The notes: a model not told the origin generated them from the sequence alone. Counted from the stretch's first letter, positions 48,926 through 62,357 are shown. The stretch: 64,000 bases of DNA from Apis mellifera (GCF_003254395.2 NC_037652.1:5729001-5793000); one strand, 5' to 3'. Numbers and translations: made by a program.

Positions 48926-51900
48926 ATGACATCAGTACAAGACAGTAAGTTTATTATTTATTTATTACAATTCATGATTTTCAGGTTAATAGAATTATTA
49001 AATATTAACATATAACTTAAATTAAATAATTTAAATAATAATATATTAATAATATAGTAAATTAAATATAAAATTTTATTATAATATTAAGTTCTGTAAC
49101 ATTTTGTTATTTATTTTTATATATTTATATAGAAAATAAATCTTACTTTTGACATACAATATATATTTCATAAACAATATATTAATATTTCAAAATATTA
49201 ATATTATAAATACTTATCTTAGCATAATATTAAAAAATGTAATATTAATTAATTATATAAATTATATAAATTATATAAAACTAATAAAAATTATAAATTA
49301 TAAAAATTAATAAAATTATACAAAATTCAGTGTAATTTATATTTATTATACATTATGATATTTATTTGCAGGATTGAAATTAAAAAGATCATATGATAAT
49401 TGGACTACACGTGAACAATTATATTTGGCTTCAAGTGTATTGAAATCAGGAGATCAAAATTGGATGAGTGTATCAAGATCATTAAAAGCAATTGTTGAAA
49501 AAGAAACATCAAGACCATCTGATTGGTTTTCTCAAAAATCTTGTGCGATTCAATATGCATATTTATTAGAAAATGCAGATACACCTAAAAGAAAAAAAAG
49601 AGAAAGTGGAGAAACAACAGGTGAATCAATAGTAAGAAGATTAACACAAGAAAGAATAACTGAATTAGGACAAATGTTAGCTTTTCAAAGAGAAGAATAT
49701 CAACAACTTAAAACTGAAATAAATATGTTAAGATCTGGGTCAATAACAGATGATAAATTAAACAAAATGTGGCTTGCAATTGAACAAGAAGAACGAGAGC
49801 AAGAACAAAAAGCAAGAGCACATTCTGCATGGTTAGCAAAACGTCAACAAAAGCAAGAATTAAATTCACCACAAACAATATCTAATATAAGTCAACGTAA
49901 ATCTAGTGAAAATATAGTAGAAATTCAAGAAACAATAGAAAATGTAGAGGAAGACGAAAAGAAAGCTAGAGGAGGGAGATCACCATTGTTAACAAGTCTA
50001 TTAAAATCACCAAGTCCAACAACACAAATTCAAACATCAACTACTACAGGACAAATAAGTTCTCCTACAATTACAAGTCTACTTGGTTCTAGCCCTAAAG
50101 TACCAAGTTCTCAATTAACACAAAATGTATCTCCCCAATTGCATCAATTAGTTACATCTGCGATTTCAAATGTACCACCAGAAAGACCATCAGTTGGTGC
50201 ACCAACTTTATCTATGTTATTAGAAATGCCAGCTAATACACAAAGAGGTCCTTTACCTAATTTACAGTCAACATCAACTATTGTATCTCAACAAAATGTA
50301 ACTGAAATTCATAATTGTCAATCTCAATCTGTACATCAAGTAACAGTACAAAATGAAACATCTGTACCTCAATCTTTAATAACAACTCCGAATATTACAT
50401 CTACAGAAAGTATGGTACAGATTATAGATCATATAGATGATGTAATACGTAAAGATATAATGGCAGATGTAATGGACAAAGATGAAATTAATGAAATTAT
50501 TGGAGATATAGAAGAATTAATAAAAGAAGAAATTACTGGTAGTCCACAAGCTTTAGATACAGCTACATCAACTATTAATACTCTTACTGTACCTCAAATT
50601 CAAGAAGTACCAATAGTAACAGAACGTCCAGAACCTAGAGATGTAGATGAAACTGTATCACTTTCTAATTCACCAGAAAGTGAAATGGCTATTGAAGAAA
50701 TTGATTCTAGCACATCAAATATTGCAGAAATTATAGGAACAGTTGCTATAGAACCACAAGAACCCAAAGTTATTGTGGCTGAAATATCTGAAACCATAAC
50801 AAATACATCAGAAGAAATAAAATCTGAAGAAAATACATGTTTTGAAAGAATGGCATTAAAAGAAGAACTTGTTCCTGAATTAAATACTCAAGACAATGAA
50901 AACAGTAAAGACATTCCATTAGAAGAAAAACAAATAGTTGATGAATTTGATACTGAAATGGATTCTACTTCAAATATAGAAACTGAAGAAAATGATTCAA
51001 AAATAGCTGCAAAAGAGTTAATGGATGAAATAGCAGAAGATGAAGTTGAAGAAGAAGAAGAAACTGAAGTAGTTGTACCAGAAATTAAAGAATGTTCTAC
51101 TAATAAATTACAAAGAGTATCCTCTAATGAATTAGAAAATAAAGACAATATGGAGTTGGATCAATTAGAAATGCATCTTGCTAAAATTACTGGTGAACAG
51201 CAAGATGTTCCATCAGCAGAAGTTGTTAGTGTTTCATCTGAAGTAACAAATGATCTTCCTAGTACAGAAGATACAGAAAAATCACAAGATATTAGTTTAA
51301 TTTTAGAAGATGATGAAAGTAGTTCAGATGATAAAAAGAAAATAACAGAAGAACAGATTATAGAAAATACAATTGAAAGTACAGAATCTATTGAATCATT
51401 CAAAGAAGAACCTATAATTGTAATAAAAGAAAAAACTATTATTGAAGTAAGTGAAGAATCACCAGAAAAATCTCAAGAACAGACAGAAGAAGCTTTAGAA
51501 ATTTATACAGATGAATTTAAAAAAGAAGATATAAAAGATTCTTCAGAAGATACAACAAGTTCTATTTTACAAGATATAGAAATAAAAGAAGAAGAAATAG
51601 AGGAAACAGCAATTGTAGAAGATTCTACTCAGTTGGTGTCTCCTGAAGATATAAGTTTAAAAATAGAATCTGTAGATCCTATTAATACTGATACTTCTAT
51701 TGTTAAAAAAGAAGAAAATACATATGAAGATTCAAGAATGGAAGAAGAAACAAAAATTCAATTAGAAAATTCATTAATATTAGAAGTGAAAAAAGAAGTT
51801 CAAATAAAAGAAGAGAAAGAAGAGAAAAAAAATATGGATATTGAGCAAAATGTAAAAAAAGAATCAGAATCTATAATAAGTGCTGGAGAAGATACTGTTG

Positions 51901-52575
51901 AGTTGGATGAAGAGGAATCATCATTAAGCAAGTTAAGTGGAGGTCGTGCTATGAAAACATATTCAAAAAAACAAAATGCTTCTATTGATAGTGAACCTGA
52001 AACTGAAGGTACTGGAGAAGGTGCAGATTATAGAGCATGGAAAAAAGCAGTTATGTTGGTTTATAATCGACTTGCTACCCATAAATATGCATCTGTTTTT
52101 TTGAGACCTATTACAGAAGATCAAGCACCAGGATATCATTCAGTTATTTTTAGACCTATGGATTTATCTACTATTAAAAAAAATATAGACAATGGCACAA
52201 TTAGATCTACAATGCATTTTCAACGTGATGTTATGTTGATGTTTCAAAATGCCATTATGTATAATAAACATGATACATTTATTTATAAAATGGCAGTTTC
52301 AATGCAGGAAGAATGTCTACAGCATATGCAGGTAAAAATATAAATGTAATACAATTATTATTTTTAAGAAATCTTATACATCACTTAATTCTGTGTAGAT
52401 ATTGGTGCAAGTTACAGGAGAAGGAACACTCAGAAGAGAAACAAGAACTGCAGCAAGTAGTAGTAATGAAGCTAATGAAAGTAGCATAAAAAGAAAACGA
52501 AGTCACATTACTCCAAGTCCACATGATACAGATAGTCCGCGTTCTAAAAAACGTAGAAAATCAGAAAATGATTAG
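48926..52575 (+). CDS. Brd8: Bromodomain-containing protein 8 (Tip60/NuA4 complex)
   Basis: BRD8 is a subunit of the Tip60/NuA4 histone acetyltransferase-remodelling complex. Exons 48926-48944, 49372-52331 and 52399-52575 join in frame to 1051 residues. The N-terminal SANT-like region (about residues 15-60: NWTTREQLYLASSVLKSGDQ, WFSQKSC) and the following coiled coil match BRD8 strongly. A long acidic, Glu/Ser/Thr-rich middle (about 330-890) follows. A single bromodomain lies at about 892-995, with PGYHSVIFRPMDLSTIKKNI and the acetyl-lysine-binding Asn in AIMYN. The C-terminus carries basic KRKR and KKRRK clusters. Nearly the whole protein sits in one 2.96-kb exon. It is divergent from the tetraspanin. 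Confidence 0.95.
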
Positions 52576-52619
52576 GACATTTTCTTGTTTATAGGTATAT
52601 ATATGTGGGGTGTGTATGA

Positions 52620-52656
52620 TATGTGCGCGCGCGCACACACACGCGCGTGTGTGTAT
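52620..52656. repeat. Alternating purine-pyrimidine tract
   Basis: GTGCGCGCGCGCACACACAC and the following CGCGCGTGTGTGTA form one of the longest GC-rich alternating runs in the window, in the probable 3' UTR of BRD8. It can form Z-DNA and also a GTGCGCGC/GCGCGCAC hairpin. Confidence 0.8.
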
Positions 52657-53275
52657 AATTTGATATACCTTTCTCTAAAATTCTCAAGAGCTTTGTTGAC
52701 AAATATGAAAGAAAAGATATATCTGTTAACATTGAGGGATAATGTTGGATATACATAGACATTTATATTAAATATTTATGTTATATATAATAAGAAATAT
52801 AATGACTTAAAATTCTATCTCATTATTTTCAGATAACAGTAAAAAATGAAAAAATAGATTTTATATTAATAATTATAAAAATTACAAAAATTAAAATTAT
52901 ATTTATCTTATTTTAACACATTATTATTATAATTACATACTATATGTATAATGAAAAAAAAAAATTATTTGTAATATGATATTAAAAAAATTGTTTTTTT
53001 ATTTGAAGAAGGATGCAATAAAAGCATTTTATAAATATAATTTTTTAAAAATATATAACAAAAAAATTTACTAAATAAATAATTTAAATTATAGCTTATA
53101 GAATAATGTAATTTGTTCTACCATAATAAAAAAAAAAGCCTGCCATTTATTCCACTTTTATAAACATTTAAATTTTAGATACAAAATATAAATAAATCAT
53201 TAGTATAATAAAACATATGTAAGAAATTTAAACTTTATAGTCGTATAACTTGTTAAAATTTAAAGAAACTTTATA
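52657..53275. other. BRD8 3' side and promoter of the next gene
   Basis: AT-rich with poly-A runs. It presumably holds the BRD8 3' UTR and the start region of the next gene. No motif is recognised. Confidence 0.45.
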
Positions 53276-54006
53276 ATGGGCTATTATGCCAGCGGTGATA
53301 CACGAAAAATAATACAAACTTCTGATGATGATGAAGGTTATGAAAATCAATCATCTTGTACTACAGTTCTATCTGTTGGAATATTAAATCAATTAGAAGA
53401 TAGAAATAAGCAATACTTTATATTTGGAATTTCTCAAGGAATTGTAAGTTATTATTATTAAAAATAATACATTTTTATTTATATGATCTTATATTTAAGT
53501 CACCCACACCAACACCACCAATATCTGATGACACTGATCGACCATTCTGGGCTGAAGATGAATTAAGTAGTTCAGAATCAAAGCAGCAATTAAACGAGAA
53601 ACAGAAACGTCGGCGTAGTTTATCTTATCGTAATCGTATTGCAGTACACAGAAGTCGATCTTTACTTTTTCAATCATCAAGTTCTAGTTTAGATTCATTA
53701 TCTGAACGAATTTCACCTGGAGGTATTTTTTATAAATTGTTATAAATTATATTATATATTTTTTATTTTGTATATAATAAAAATAGCATATTTAAAATAA
53801 ATATAATATGTAAGAAATAAATTCTATATCTATATTTTAATATAATTATTATAGTTTTTAGACGGGAACAATTTACGAAACAATTCAATATAGAACAAAT
53901 CGGTTATAGTAAAACAAAGAAGAAATATGCACGAAAAAAAGGAACTTCTTATTTAAATAATGGTAAAACTATTTGTACAAAGAATAAAAATATTAATCGG
54001 AAATAA
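53276..54006 (+). CDS. Uncharacterised basic protein
   Basis: Three exons, 53276-53443, 53500-53722 and 53855-54006, join in frame to 180 residues. There is no signal peptide or membrane segment. The N-terminal part is acidic (TSDDDEGYEN), the middle has PFWAEDELSSSES and a basic, Ser/Arg-rich stretch (KRRRSLSYRNR, HRSRS, a run of serines), and the C-terminus is strongly basic (KTKKKYARKKG), suggesting a nuclear or RNA/DNA-associated protein. I do not recognise the family. A donor-like AAAG|GTATCT lies 8 bases after the stop and an acceptor (ending 54310) lies just before the heparanase start, so a shared transcript is conceivable. Confidence 0.72.
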
Positions 54007-54329
54007 ATCCAAAGGTATCTCATTTTTCATGAATAAAAGATTTTGTCAAAAGATTATTTAACATTGCTAAAAAAATAACATAGAATTTTTTTTTTTAAAA
54101 TATTGAACATTAATTTAAATTGCAGTATATATTTATCATTTTATTATTTTTAAAATTTAAATGAATTATAAATGAAATCAATCAGTTAAAGCTTTATTAA
54201 AAAATACTTGACTAAATATAAATAGAATGCTTTTATTATTATTATAGTTGCTTTGAATAAATTATTATAATATTTAATACAATTTAATAAAATTATTTTC
54301 AAATATATAGACAAGAAATTGCACAAATT

Positions 54330-56977
54330 ATGAGCTACTTTATAACCAATGATTGTGGTAAAAATCAGTATGAAAAAGTTGGTGAAATTCGAACTCGTAA
54401 GTGATTTAAATTATATATTAATTGAAAATATTTTTTACATAATTTTTACTTTATTTTATCAGTAAATATTATTAAAATATTGAAATAAATATATCATATG
54501 AATGTATAATCATATTTTAATATAGCATACAATTATAGTAATATTAAATATTTGAATATTTAAAATTTGAATTTTAAATATATCTAATCTATTTACTACA
54601 ATGAAATATATTTTTATATCTTTTTTAAATTTTTTTAAATTTTAGAATCAACACTACATCCAGCTTTTATTGGACTTATTTTTTTGAGTTTCTGCATGAT
54701 ATTTATAATATTATCACTATGGAATATTGATAATACAATAAATCCAAAAAATAATACTTATGTATTTTACTTAAAGTCAAAACATTCACTTTTACATACA
54801 GTATCAAACAAATTTTTATCATTTGGTCTTGATACATCTTTACTTCGTGATATAAAAAATCTTCCAATTAAAAATAACAAATTTATAAATTTAGCTCAAT
54901 ATCTTGCACCAGCTTATATTCGAATAGGAGGTACATCTGCTGATTGTTTATATTTTAATCAGGTAAGTTCATTATTATATTAAAGATAAATTTATACATG
55001 TACAGAATGTTCCAAAAATATTAGTTAATTGAAGATTCACTGATTAATTAAAATAAATTTAAGCAATATTTTTGCAAAATTAGCTTTGTTATTAACAAAT
55101 TATTAATAAAAACATTAGTCAACAATTACAAAGTGTATAAACTAATAATGAATAATTCAAGTAAATAAATTCAAGCAATATTATTTGAATTTGTTTGCTT
55201 TTAATCGACAATATGTTACTCAATGTTACCATCGCAGTTTAATCTATTGCATTCCATGGTTGATTAATGTTTTTTATTAGTAACTCATTAAAAAACTATA
55301 ATAAAAATTCTTTTTATAAAGGAAAATGTTGCTTAAATAAAACATTATCTTAAGAATCTTCAGTTAATGGATATTTTTGAGATACTCTTTTTATGTATAA
55401 TTAGACAATCATATTCACAAAGATAGTTTTTAAGAGATTCGCGGATAACTGAAAGTAAAATGAATAATAAGAGATAATAATTATATGTATTTATATAAAT
55501 TTATATAAATTATGCTATATAGACAATAATTTCTGAAAAAGCAATTAATCCAGTGGATGGGCAAGATATAACTAATTTTACAATTAATGAAAAAGATTTT
55601 GAAAATTTATACAATTTTTCAATAAAATCAAAATTACGAATGATATTCGATTTAAATGTATTAATTAGAAATATTAATGGCTCTTGGAATGATATTAATG
55701 CTAAAAATATAATTTCATTTGCCAAAAATAAAAATATGAAAATAGATTGGCAACTAGGAAATGGTAATGTTATAATTTTATTTTTTATATATTTCCTATT
55801 TATTTTTTAAATAGATTGATTAATAATGATAAAATTTCTAGAACCAAATTCTTTCAATCATGTATTTAATATAAATATTACTGCAATTCAACTTGCATAT
55901 GATTATCACCAATTAAGACAATTATTAAATGAAATAGGATATAGTGAGAGTCTTCTTGTGGGTCCAGAAGTAAATCATGTAGGAGATATAAATCGTATAG
56001 GAGAACATTATGCGAAAACATTTTTAGAAAATGATAAAAATAGTATAAACTATGTCACTTGGCATCAGTATTATTTGAATGGAAAAGAAGCTCAATTAAT
56101 TGATTTTATAAATATTTCAATTTTTAATTATTTGCCAAAACAAATTAAATCTATGCAAGAAGCAATTCAATCATCAGGAAAAATTATTCCTATGTGGTTA
56201 TGTATGTCATTATATAATTTTATTAAATTTCTTAAAATTATACTAATAAAATAAAATTTATTATTATTAAATAAATTTTAACAAATAAATCTTTTATAGC
56301 AGAAACAAGTACAGCTTATGGTGGAGGTGCTCCAGAATTGTCAAATAGATTTGTGGCTGGATTTCTATGGCTTGATAAATTGGGATACAGTGCCAGTGCA
56401 GGATTAAATACTGTTATTAGACAATCATTGTTTGGTGGAAATTATGCTATGATTGGACCTGATCTTATACCAAATCCAGACTGGTGGGTTAGTGTAATTT
56501 ATAAACAATTTGTTTCAGAAAAAGTATTAAAATTATCATCAACATCTTTTGATTATTTACGACTTTATGCACATTGCACTCCTGAGAAATCATGGATTAA
56601 TAAAATTGTAGCAATTACAATATATGGAATTAATTTATATAAATATTCTATTAATGTCACTATTCAAGGAATTCCTATATCTCATAAGAATTCTAAGGTT
56701 TTTTTGTATGCACTCACTTCTAATAATTTACAATCAAGGTATGTAATAATTATTATAAAAAAATAAATTTAATTTTAATTTAAATTTAATTTTTCTTACT
56801 CTATTTGTTTTCAGAGATATAAAAATAAATGGAGAAGTATTGAAATTGCAATCTAATGGCAGTTTGCCATTATTTCAACCTATAATATTAGAATCCACAC
56901 AATTAATTACTTTACCATCTTATTCTATGATATTCATTGTAATACATGGCGCATATGTTCCAGCATGTCATACATAA
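54330..56977 (+). CDS. Hpse: Heparanase (GH79 endo-beta-glucuronidase)
   Basis: Heparanase cleaves heparan sulphate chains of the extracellular matrix. Six exons, 54330-54396, 54646-54962, 55523-55763, 55842-56201, 56300-56738 and 56815-56977, join in frame to 528 residues. The acid/base Glu209 lies in the NEPNSF motif (WQLGN at an exon end, EPNSF opening the next). The nucleophile Glu330 lies in WLSETSTAYGGGAPEL. APAYIRIGGTSADC and FLWLDKLGYSA are further family blocks. Instead of a cleavable signal peptide the N-terminus has about 29 cytosolic residues and a hydrophobic anchor (about 30-49), so it is probably a type II membrane protein like heparanase-2-like or insect forms. Whether a linker is excised to give two chains as in human is not clear. 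Confidence 0.94.
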
Positions 56978-58039
56978 ATATATAATGATAATAATAAATT
57001 TGATGAAATTTTATATATATATATATTTTTTCTATATATAAAAAATTTTATAGATAGTATATATAACAATGTTACAAACAATATTACAATAAATAATTTT
57101 TCTTATTATATCCAAATAATAATAGAATGAACAAATAATAATTAATATAACATAATTAAATAATATAATTAATATAATATAATAAATATAAATGAAATAC
57201 AAAATTTAAATATAATCAATTTTGTTTTTCTTTTTTTTTTTTTCGGTATTAAATTTATTATTTTGTGTAAAATCATTCAATAATATATGACAATATATAA
57301 TATAAATAGTATAATTATAGATGTTATAGCTTTTATTTGTTATTCAAATTAATTCAAAGTTACAAATTACTTAAGTTATAAAATATTTTTGTTATAAATT
57401 GTATTATGATATCAATGGCTAAAGAAAAATTAAAAGAACATAAAACTTAATTATTTTTATTAAATTAAAAGAATATAAATAACTTTTATAAGGTATTTTA
57501 TAAGGTATTGTTTACATATGTATTACATGTATTTTTATAAATACAAATAATTATATTAACATTATTTATATATATATATATCTCATTAAAATCAACATAT
57601 AACATGTGATAATATAGAGAAATATTTTTAAAATTTTTTGGTATTTATAAATAGTTATTAATCATAACATTATATGTATATTTATTAAGTTATTTATTAG
57701 TAGACATTATAGTAGTTTTCTATTAGCAATAGAAATCAACATTTTTTTTATAAAATTGTACATTAATATAATAATTATACAAATACTGAAAATAGTAAAA
57801 TTGTGGTGAATGGAATGATTAATTTTATAATCATTATATAATGAATTATTACATCAGGTTAAAATCATTTATTATAATTAAATTTATTTGAAAAATTGAT
57901 AGCATTAATAATTTTAATTAATCTTAATATATATTATATATATATATATTAATATGAAACAAAATTTGATAATTTATTGAATTATAAAATATTAAGATAT
58001 ATATGTACATAATATTTTGAATAATTTGATATTTTTATA
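56978..58039. other. AT-rich convergent spacer
   Basis: Separates the convergent 3' ends of heparanase (plus) and Ac45 (minus). It is almost pure A/T with several TA runs (57010-57030, 57560-57585, 57925-57950). No gene is seen. Confidence 0.55.
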
Positions 58040-59379
58040 TTATTCTTGAGATGAAATAGTAATTGTTTTTCCTTTAGGATCATCAAATCTATCCATTGTA
58101 CGAATATCTATAATCATAGTAAGTGCCCAAATCATAATTAAAGCTAATATAGCAGTAACAAATATTCCTGTCCAAATTGGAATTGAAGTAAAACCAACAC
58201 AATCATATGCATCATTAAAAGTTCTTGTATTATTTTTATTTTCTGGAATAAGTTGCACTTGCAAATCTGTAATGTGTAATCTAATAGTATCATTTTTAAA
58301 TATAATATTTTGTGAACAGTGATAAGAAAAATTAAATGGAAAAACAATATCTGTATTTGTTATTAAATTTTGTTGATTTGAAAGTTTTGAATTTATATAA
58401 TACGTATATTGAACTGTTTTTAATGTAAAGTAGCCTGCAGTTTTAACTTCAAACATAAAAACAAGTTCATGTTGATTCATAGTTTCATTAAAGGTCAGAA
58501 TTAAATTAGATGAAGATTTTTTTGTACCTGGTTCATCTTTATATGATATGAAATTAAGAAGTTCTATTTCATTTTTATTGTTTTCAAGCTATTGAAAATA
58601 AAAATTATTCATAAAAATATATTAAATGAATTATAAAATAGAATGCTTAAAGTAATGATTGAAATTACCTTTAATAATAATGGTTGACTAGAATATAATA
58701 ATACTCTATGTGATGAAACAATAAAATGTTTATCCTTATTATTTGTAAGAATATCTCTCTTTACTCGTTCAGAACGTCTATAATTACATGCTTTTCCTGT
58801 GAGTATAGCTATCAAATTAGGACTGGAATCTCTTATTGTTTTATATGTTTCAGGAATAATATCTAAGTTATTAATTGGAACAATCAATAATTGCCCATCA
58901 GATATTGAATCCATATAATCATTATAAGTTTGATTATAAAAAGGTAAGTTTTCAACAGTATTCATTGCTTTCTCAACAGCAGGAAAATAACTTTTTGAAA
59001 TAATAACTTTTTGAAGATGCTAAAAAGTTTAAAAAATTATATTAATATTTAAATAAAAAAGTAAATGAATTCAAACCAAATAATTATTTAAATATATTAT
59101 AATAACCTGTTTATGTTTTACTAAATCTTCAATACATAAATTATCTTTTATATACAAAAGAACGGGAGGTGAATTTTCTAATTTTTTATGCAGAAAAAGA
59201 TCAAATTCTTCGCTAGTAGTCTTTAAAAAAGGATTCACTGCACCTGTCTGTGCTAAATCAGAATTAACAGATCCACCCCATAGTAATACAGGGACTGCAT
59301 TATCAGCATGTGAAGATAAAATTTGAAATGTAACGATTAATATAAAAACGAAATAACAAATATTACAAAATCGTATCAT
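58040..59379 (-). CDS. VhaAC45: V-ATPase accessory subunit S1 (Ac45, ATP6AP1)
   Basis: Ac45 is a type I membrane accessory subunit that guides assembly and trafficking of the proton-pumping V-ATPase. Exons 59107-59379, 58669-59019 and 58040-58588, all phase 0, give 390 residues. A signal peptide (about 1-25, ending SSHA) precedes PVLLWGG, a hallmark of the family. A furin-type site RVKR (about 176-179) follows YRRSE, matching the processing of vertebrate Ac45. The C-terminal part has several N-glycosylation sequons, a transmembrane segment at about 346-368 (WTGIFVTAILALIMIWALTM) and a short cytosolic tail. It is divergent from the tektin gene over a 254-base shared promoter containing a CLEAR-like E-box. 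Confidence 0.93.
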
Positions 59380-59633
59380 GATGTTTTAGTTAAACAGAAT
59401 TGGACAAACTAGACAAGTACTGATCGACTGTGAATGAACACCACCTAGACTAGAATCATATGACAAACGTCACGTGATAACATTGTTTCCGGATTTCAAA
59501 TACACCTTCATTTTAAATTAAATCAATTTATTCTATGAAATTGTTTATTAAACTGAATGAAATGTAAAAAAATTATTTCGTAGAAATAAAATTTTCGTAA
59601 ATATTATAATCTTTTAACTCAAATTAAGATACC
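59380..59633. promoter_or_regulatory. Divergent Ac45/tektin promoter
   Basis: Only 254 bases separate the two start codons. The half near Ac45 is GC-richer (59390-59500) and carries the CLEAR-like element; the half near the tektin is AT-rich. Confidence 0.65.
59469..59478. promoter_or_regulatory. CLEAR-like E-box (GTCACGTGAT)
   Basis: It matches the CLEAR consensus GTCACGTGAC at 9 of 10 positions, 90 bases upstream of the Ac45 start codon. CLEAR sites are bound by TFEB/MITF factors, which control V-ATPase and lysosomal genes in vertebrates and flies. Function here is inferred from sequence and neighbour. Confidence 0.7.
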
Positions 59634-61774
59634 ATGGATAATAACAAAATTGGAACAAAAGGAGAAACTGTTATGTATTCGGTTTGTTATAAATTTAAAT
59701 AATGAATTCAAATAATGATGATAATAATATTACTTTCTTAATATTATCAATTCTTTAATAATTAGCAACTACAACCATGGAGTACTGTAGGAGTACTACC
59801 ATGCATGGAACAAATTGCTGGTCCACCAATTCCAATTAGAGTTGGAGAATTCTATAAAACTCCAAAACCGCATCCATGGCGTCCTACTTTAGGATATGAA
59901 ATGATAGAAGCATCTCCTTTGTAAGAATTTTTTAAATAAAAGAGTTTTTTTTCTTTAAGTAAAAAATCCTTTTAATTATTTATATTACAAATTATTATTA
60001 TTTTTTTTAATCATTATTTTAGACCTGCACAACCTATAACAAATTTACTCGCTAATACTTGTTATATGCCAAAAGGGATGGCTACGGAACCGTTACGATT
60101 TCCAAATTTAGTAACAGGTTTTGATAGAAATCCTGCTCATGCAGCACGAACTGCACTTTTTACAAGATATGGCCCATACGAATGGGTACAAAATCAGTTA
60201 AGGCTTTATAATGAATCAGATAGCAATAGAAATTTTTCCGAAAATTTACGACAGGATACCGTTCGGATAATGCGGTAAAATGCGGTATTATTATCTTTGA
60301 TATATTGTCGATATTAACAATATATTATAGAAAAATTAATACAATTTTAGAGAAACGGACGAAAAAGTACAAAAAGGCCAAATTGAAACCGGTCGTAAAT
60401 TAGGAGAAAGAATTACAGATACTACATTCTGGAGAAATGAAATGGCTTCAGAATTGGAAAGATTAATAATAGAAAATGCAAAAATGCAAGAATGTCGTCG
60501 AAATTTACAAATAACAATACAAAGTTTAGAAGGTCAATTGCATATTGCGCAGGAATGTTTATACTATCGTGAAGCTAGAACAGGTTTGATACATTTATTT
60601 AATATATATATATATACATTTATTTAATATATAAATTAGAAACTTACATGTATATCCTATTTTATATATAACAAAAAATATATATAGGTTCTGATTTGGT
60701 ACATGATCAAGCTGAACATGCTCTTTTAAAAGAAGTGGAAGTAGTTAGAAATTGCGAAAATAAATTAGAACATTTTACAGATAAATGTAACAATCAAGTA
60801 AGATACCGAATTATAATTTTATATTAATTATTATAATCACTGTTATATATTCAGCTTACTAATGGTAGAGCAGTACAAAATCAATTAGAAATTGATATAA
60901 AAAATAAAGAAACTGCACTTGGAATTGATATTACATGTCATCAAATGAATAATTTCAGTCGTGGATTAAAATATTATGGTGGTATTGAAAAATATGATCC
61001 CAGGTAAGTTAAAATATATGTTTATTATCATAACTTACATTAATAAATCTTAAGTGTTACAGAAGCTGAATCGTGGATTGAAGCTTCCAATAATCTAGTA
61101 AAAAAATCACAAACAGAACGAGAAAAATCCAATCAATTACGAAGCGATATAGAAATCGCAATAAATGCAGTTGGACATGAAATGTGGGAAGCATGGGGAA
61201 ATACAAATAATGCATTAGCTAGAAGAGCTGCAGAAATGCTTGAAGCAAAAGAAAAATTACAAATACATTTACATAAAGTAATTCAAATTCAAATCTTTAT
61301 CCATTAATTTATTTTTTAATTAATGTATTAACTATAGATTCAACAAGAAATATTTGAGGTTGAAAAAAATTTGCAATTAATACAAAAAGCTATCACAGAT
61401 AAAAGTTCTGCTCTTAAAGTAGCACATACTCGTTTAGAAAGCAGAACACATCGACCAGCTGCAGAATTGTGTAAAGATTATGCTCAACTTAGGTATATTT
61501 GAGGAATTTATGATAATTTGTAAATATTAAAACTTTTAAATATAAAATTTTTATTTAATACAGAATGATCGAGGAAGTAGAAACGATAAATTCGACGATA
61601 CATGATATGAATTTAAAATTACAAAGATTTGAAGCACAACATCAACAACTTTTACGCACTAGATCTAATTTAGAAACTGATTTAAAATCTAAGGTTGATG
61701 CATTATTTATTGACAGAGAAAAATGTATGGGAATGCGAAGAAGTTACCCGATTGCGTCAGTTATAAAGTTTTGA
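59634..61774 (+). CDS. Tektin (Tektin-3/5-like)
   Basis: Tektins are filamentous coiled-coil proteins inside the doublet microtubules of cilia and sperm flagella. Nine exons, 59634-59681, 59766-59920, 60023-60274, 60351-60583, 60688-60797, 60855-61003, 61055-61277, 61338-61492 and 61564-61774, join in frame to 511 residues. Helical segments fill most of the protein from about residue 150. The tektin nonapeptide appears as RPAAELCKD (residues 429-437; RPNVELCRD in most members). The C-terminal DREKCMGMRRSYP segment and the Pro-rich N-terminal extension (PHPWRPTLGYE) point to the tektin-3 group. In bees expression is expected in sperm and in chordotonal cilia. The nonapeptide differs from the usual form at three positions. 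Confidence 0.93.
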
Positions 61775-62357
61775 AATATATATAAGTATATACGTAACAC
61801 ATTTCTAATTTTAATTCTCTTTAATATTAAAAAATACAGCATTCATATATTTGTTTTGTTTATTATTTTTTTTTGTAATAAAGAAGAACTATTTTATACA
61901 AAACAATTATTTATTTAATCATCTTATTGCTTTGTGAAAATGTAATAAAAATAGTTTTACATTTTTAAGTATATATTATATTATAATATCTCTTTTTCTT
62001 TTAATATTAACAAAAGAATTCATTGCTAATCCAATAATATGTAAGACTAGCTTTATTAATAAAATAATTAATTAATTTTTAATAATTTTTGATGATTTAG
62101 TAATATCACATTAATTACTTGGTATGGAATTTTTACATATAGCTAATAACTAAAATATTTATAAGACTTAATGCTATGTACAATGCTATGTACTTAGAAC
62201 TATTCACAAAGTATCTACACGCAGAACAATAAATTTTTAAATTTAAATGTACTAAGAATTACCTGATACTTGTATATCATTATGTACAAGCTTTTTAAAC
62301 AACTTGTCTTTTTATATAAAAAATAATACATTATAGAAATTTATTTAAAAAATTTGT
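61775..62357. other. Convergent spacer, tektin and GPAT 3' sides
   Basis: AT-rich sequence with an AATAAA at about 61877-61882 (plus strand) that can serve as the tektin polyadenylation signal. No gene is recognised. Confidence 0.5.

Noticed and set aside
50600..51403. Several Ser-rich minus-strand frames within BRD8
   Set aside because: These are antisense shadows of the Glu/Asp-rich BRD8 exon (GAA and GAT read backwards as TTC and ATC).
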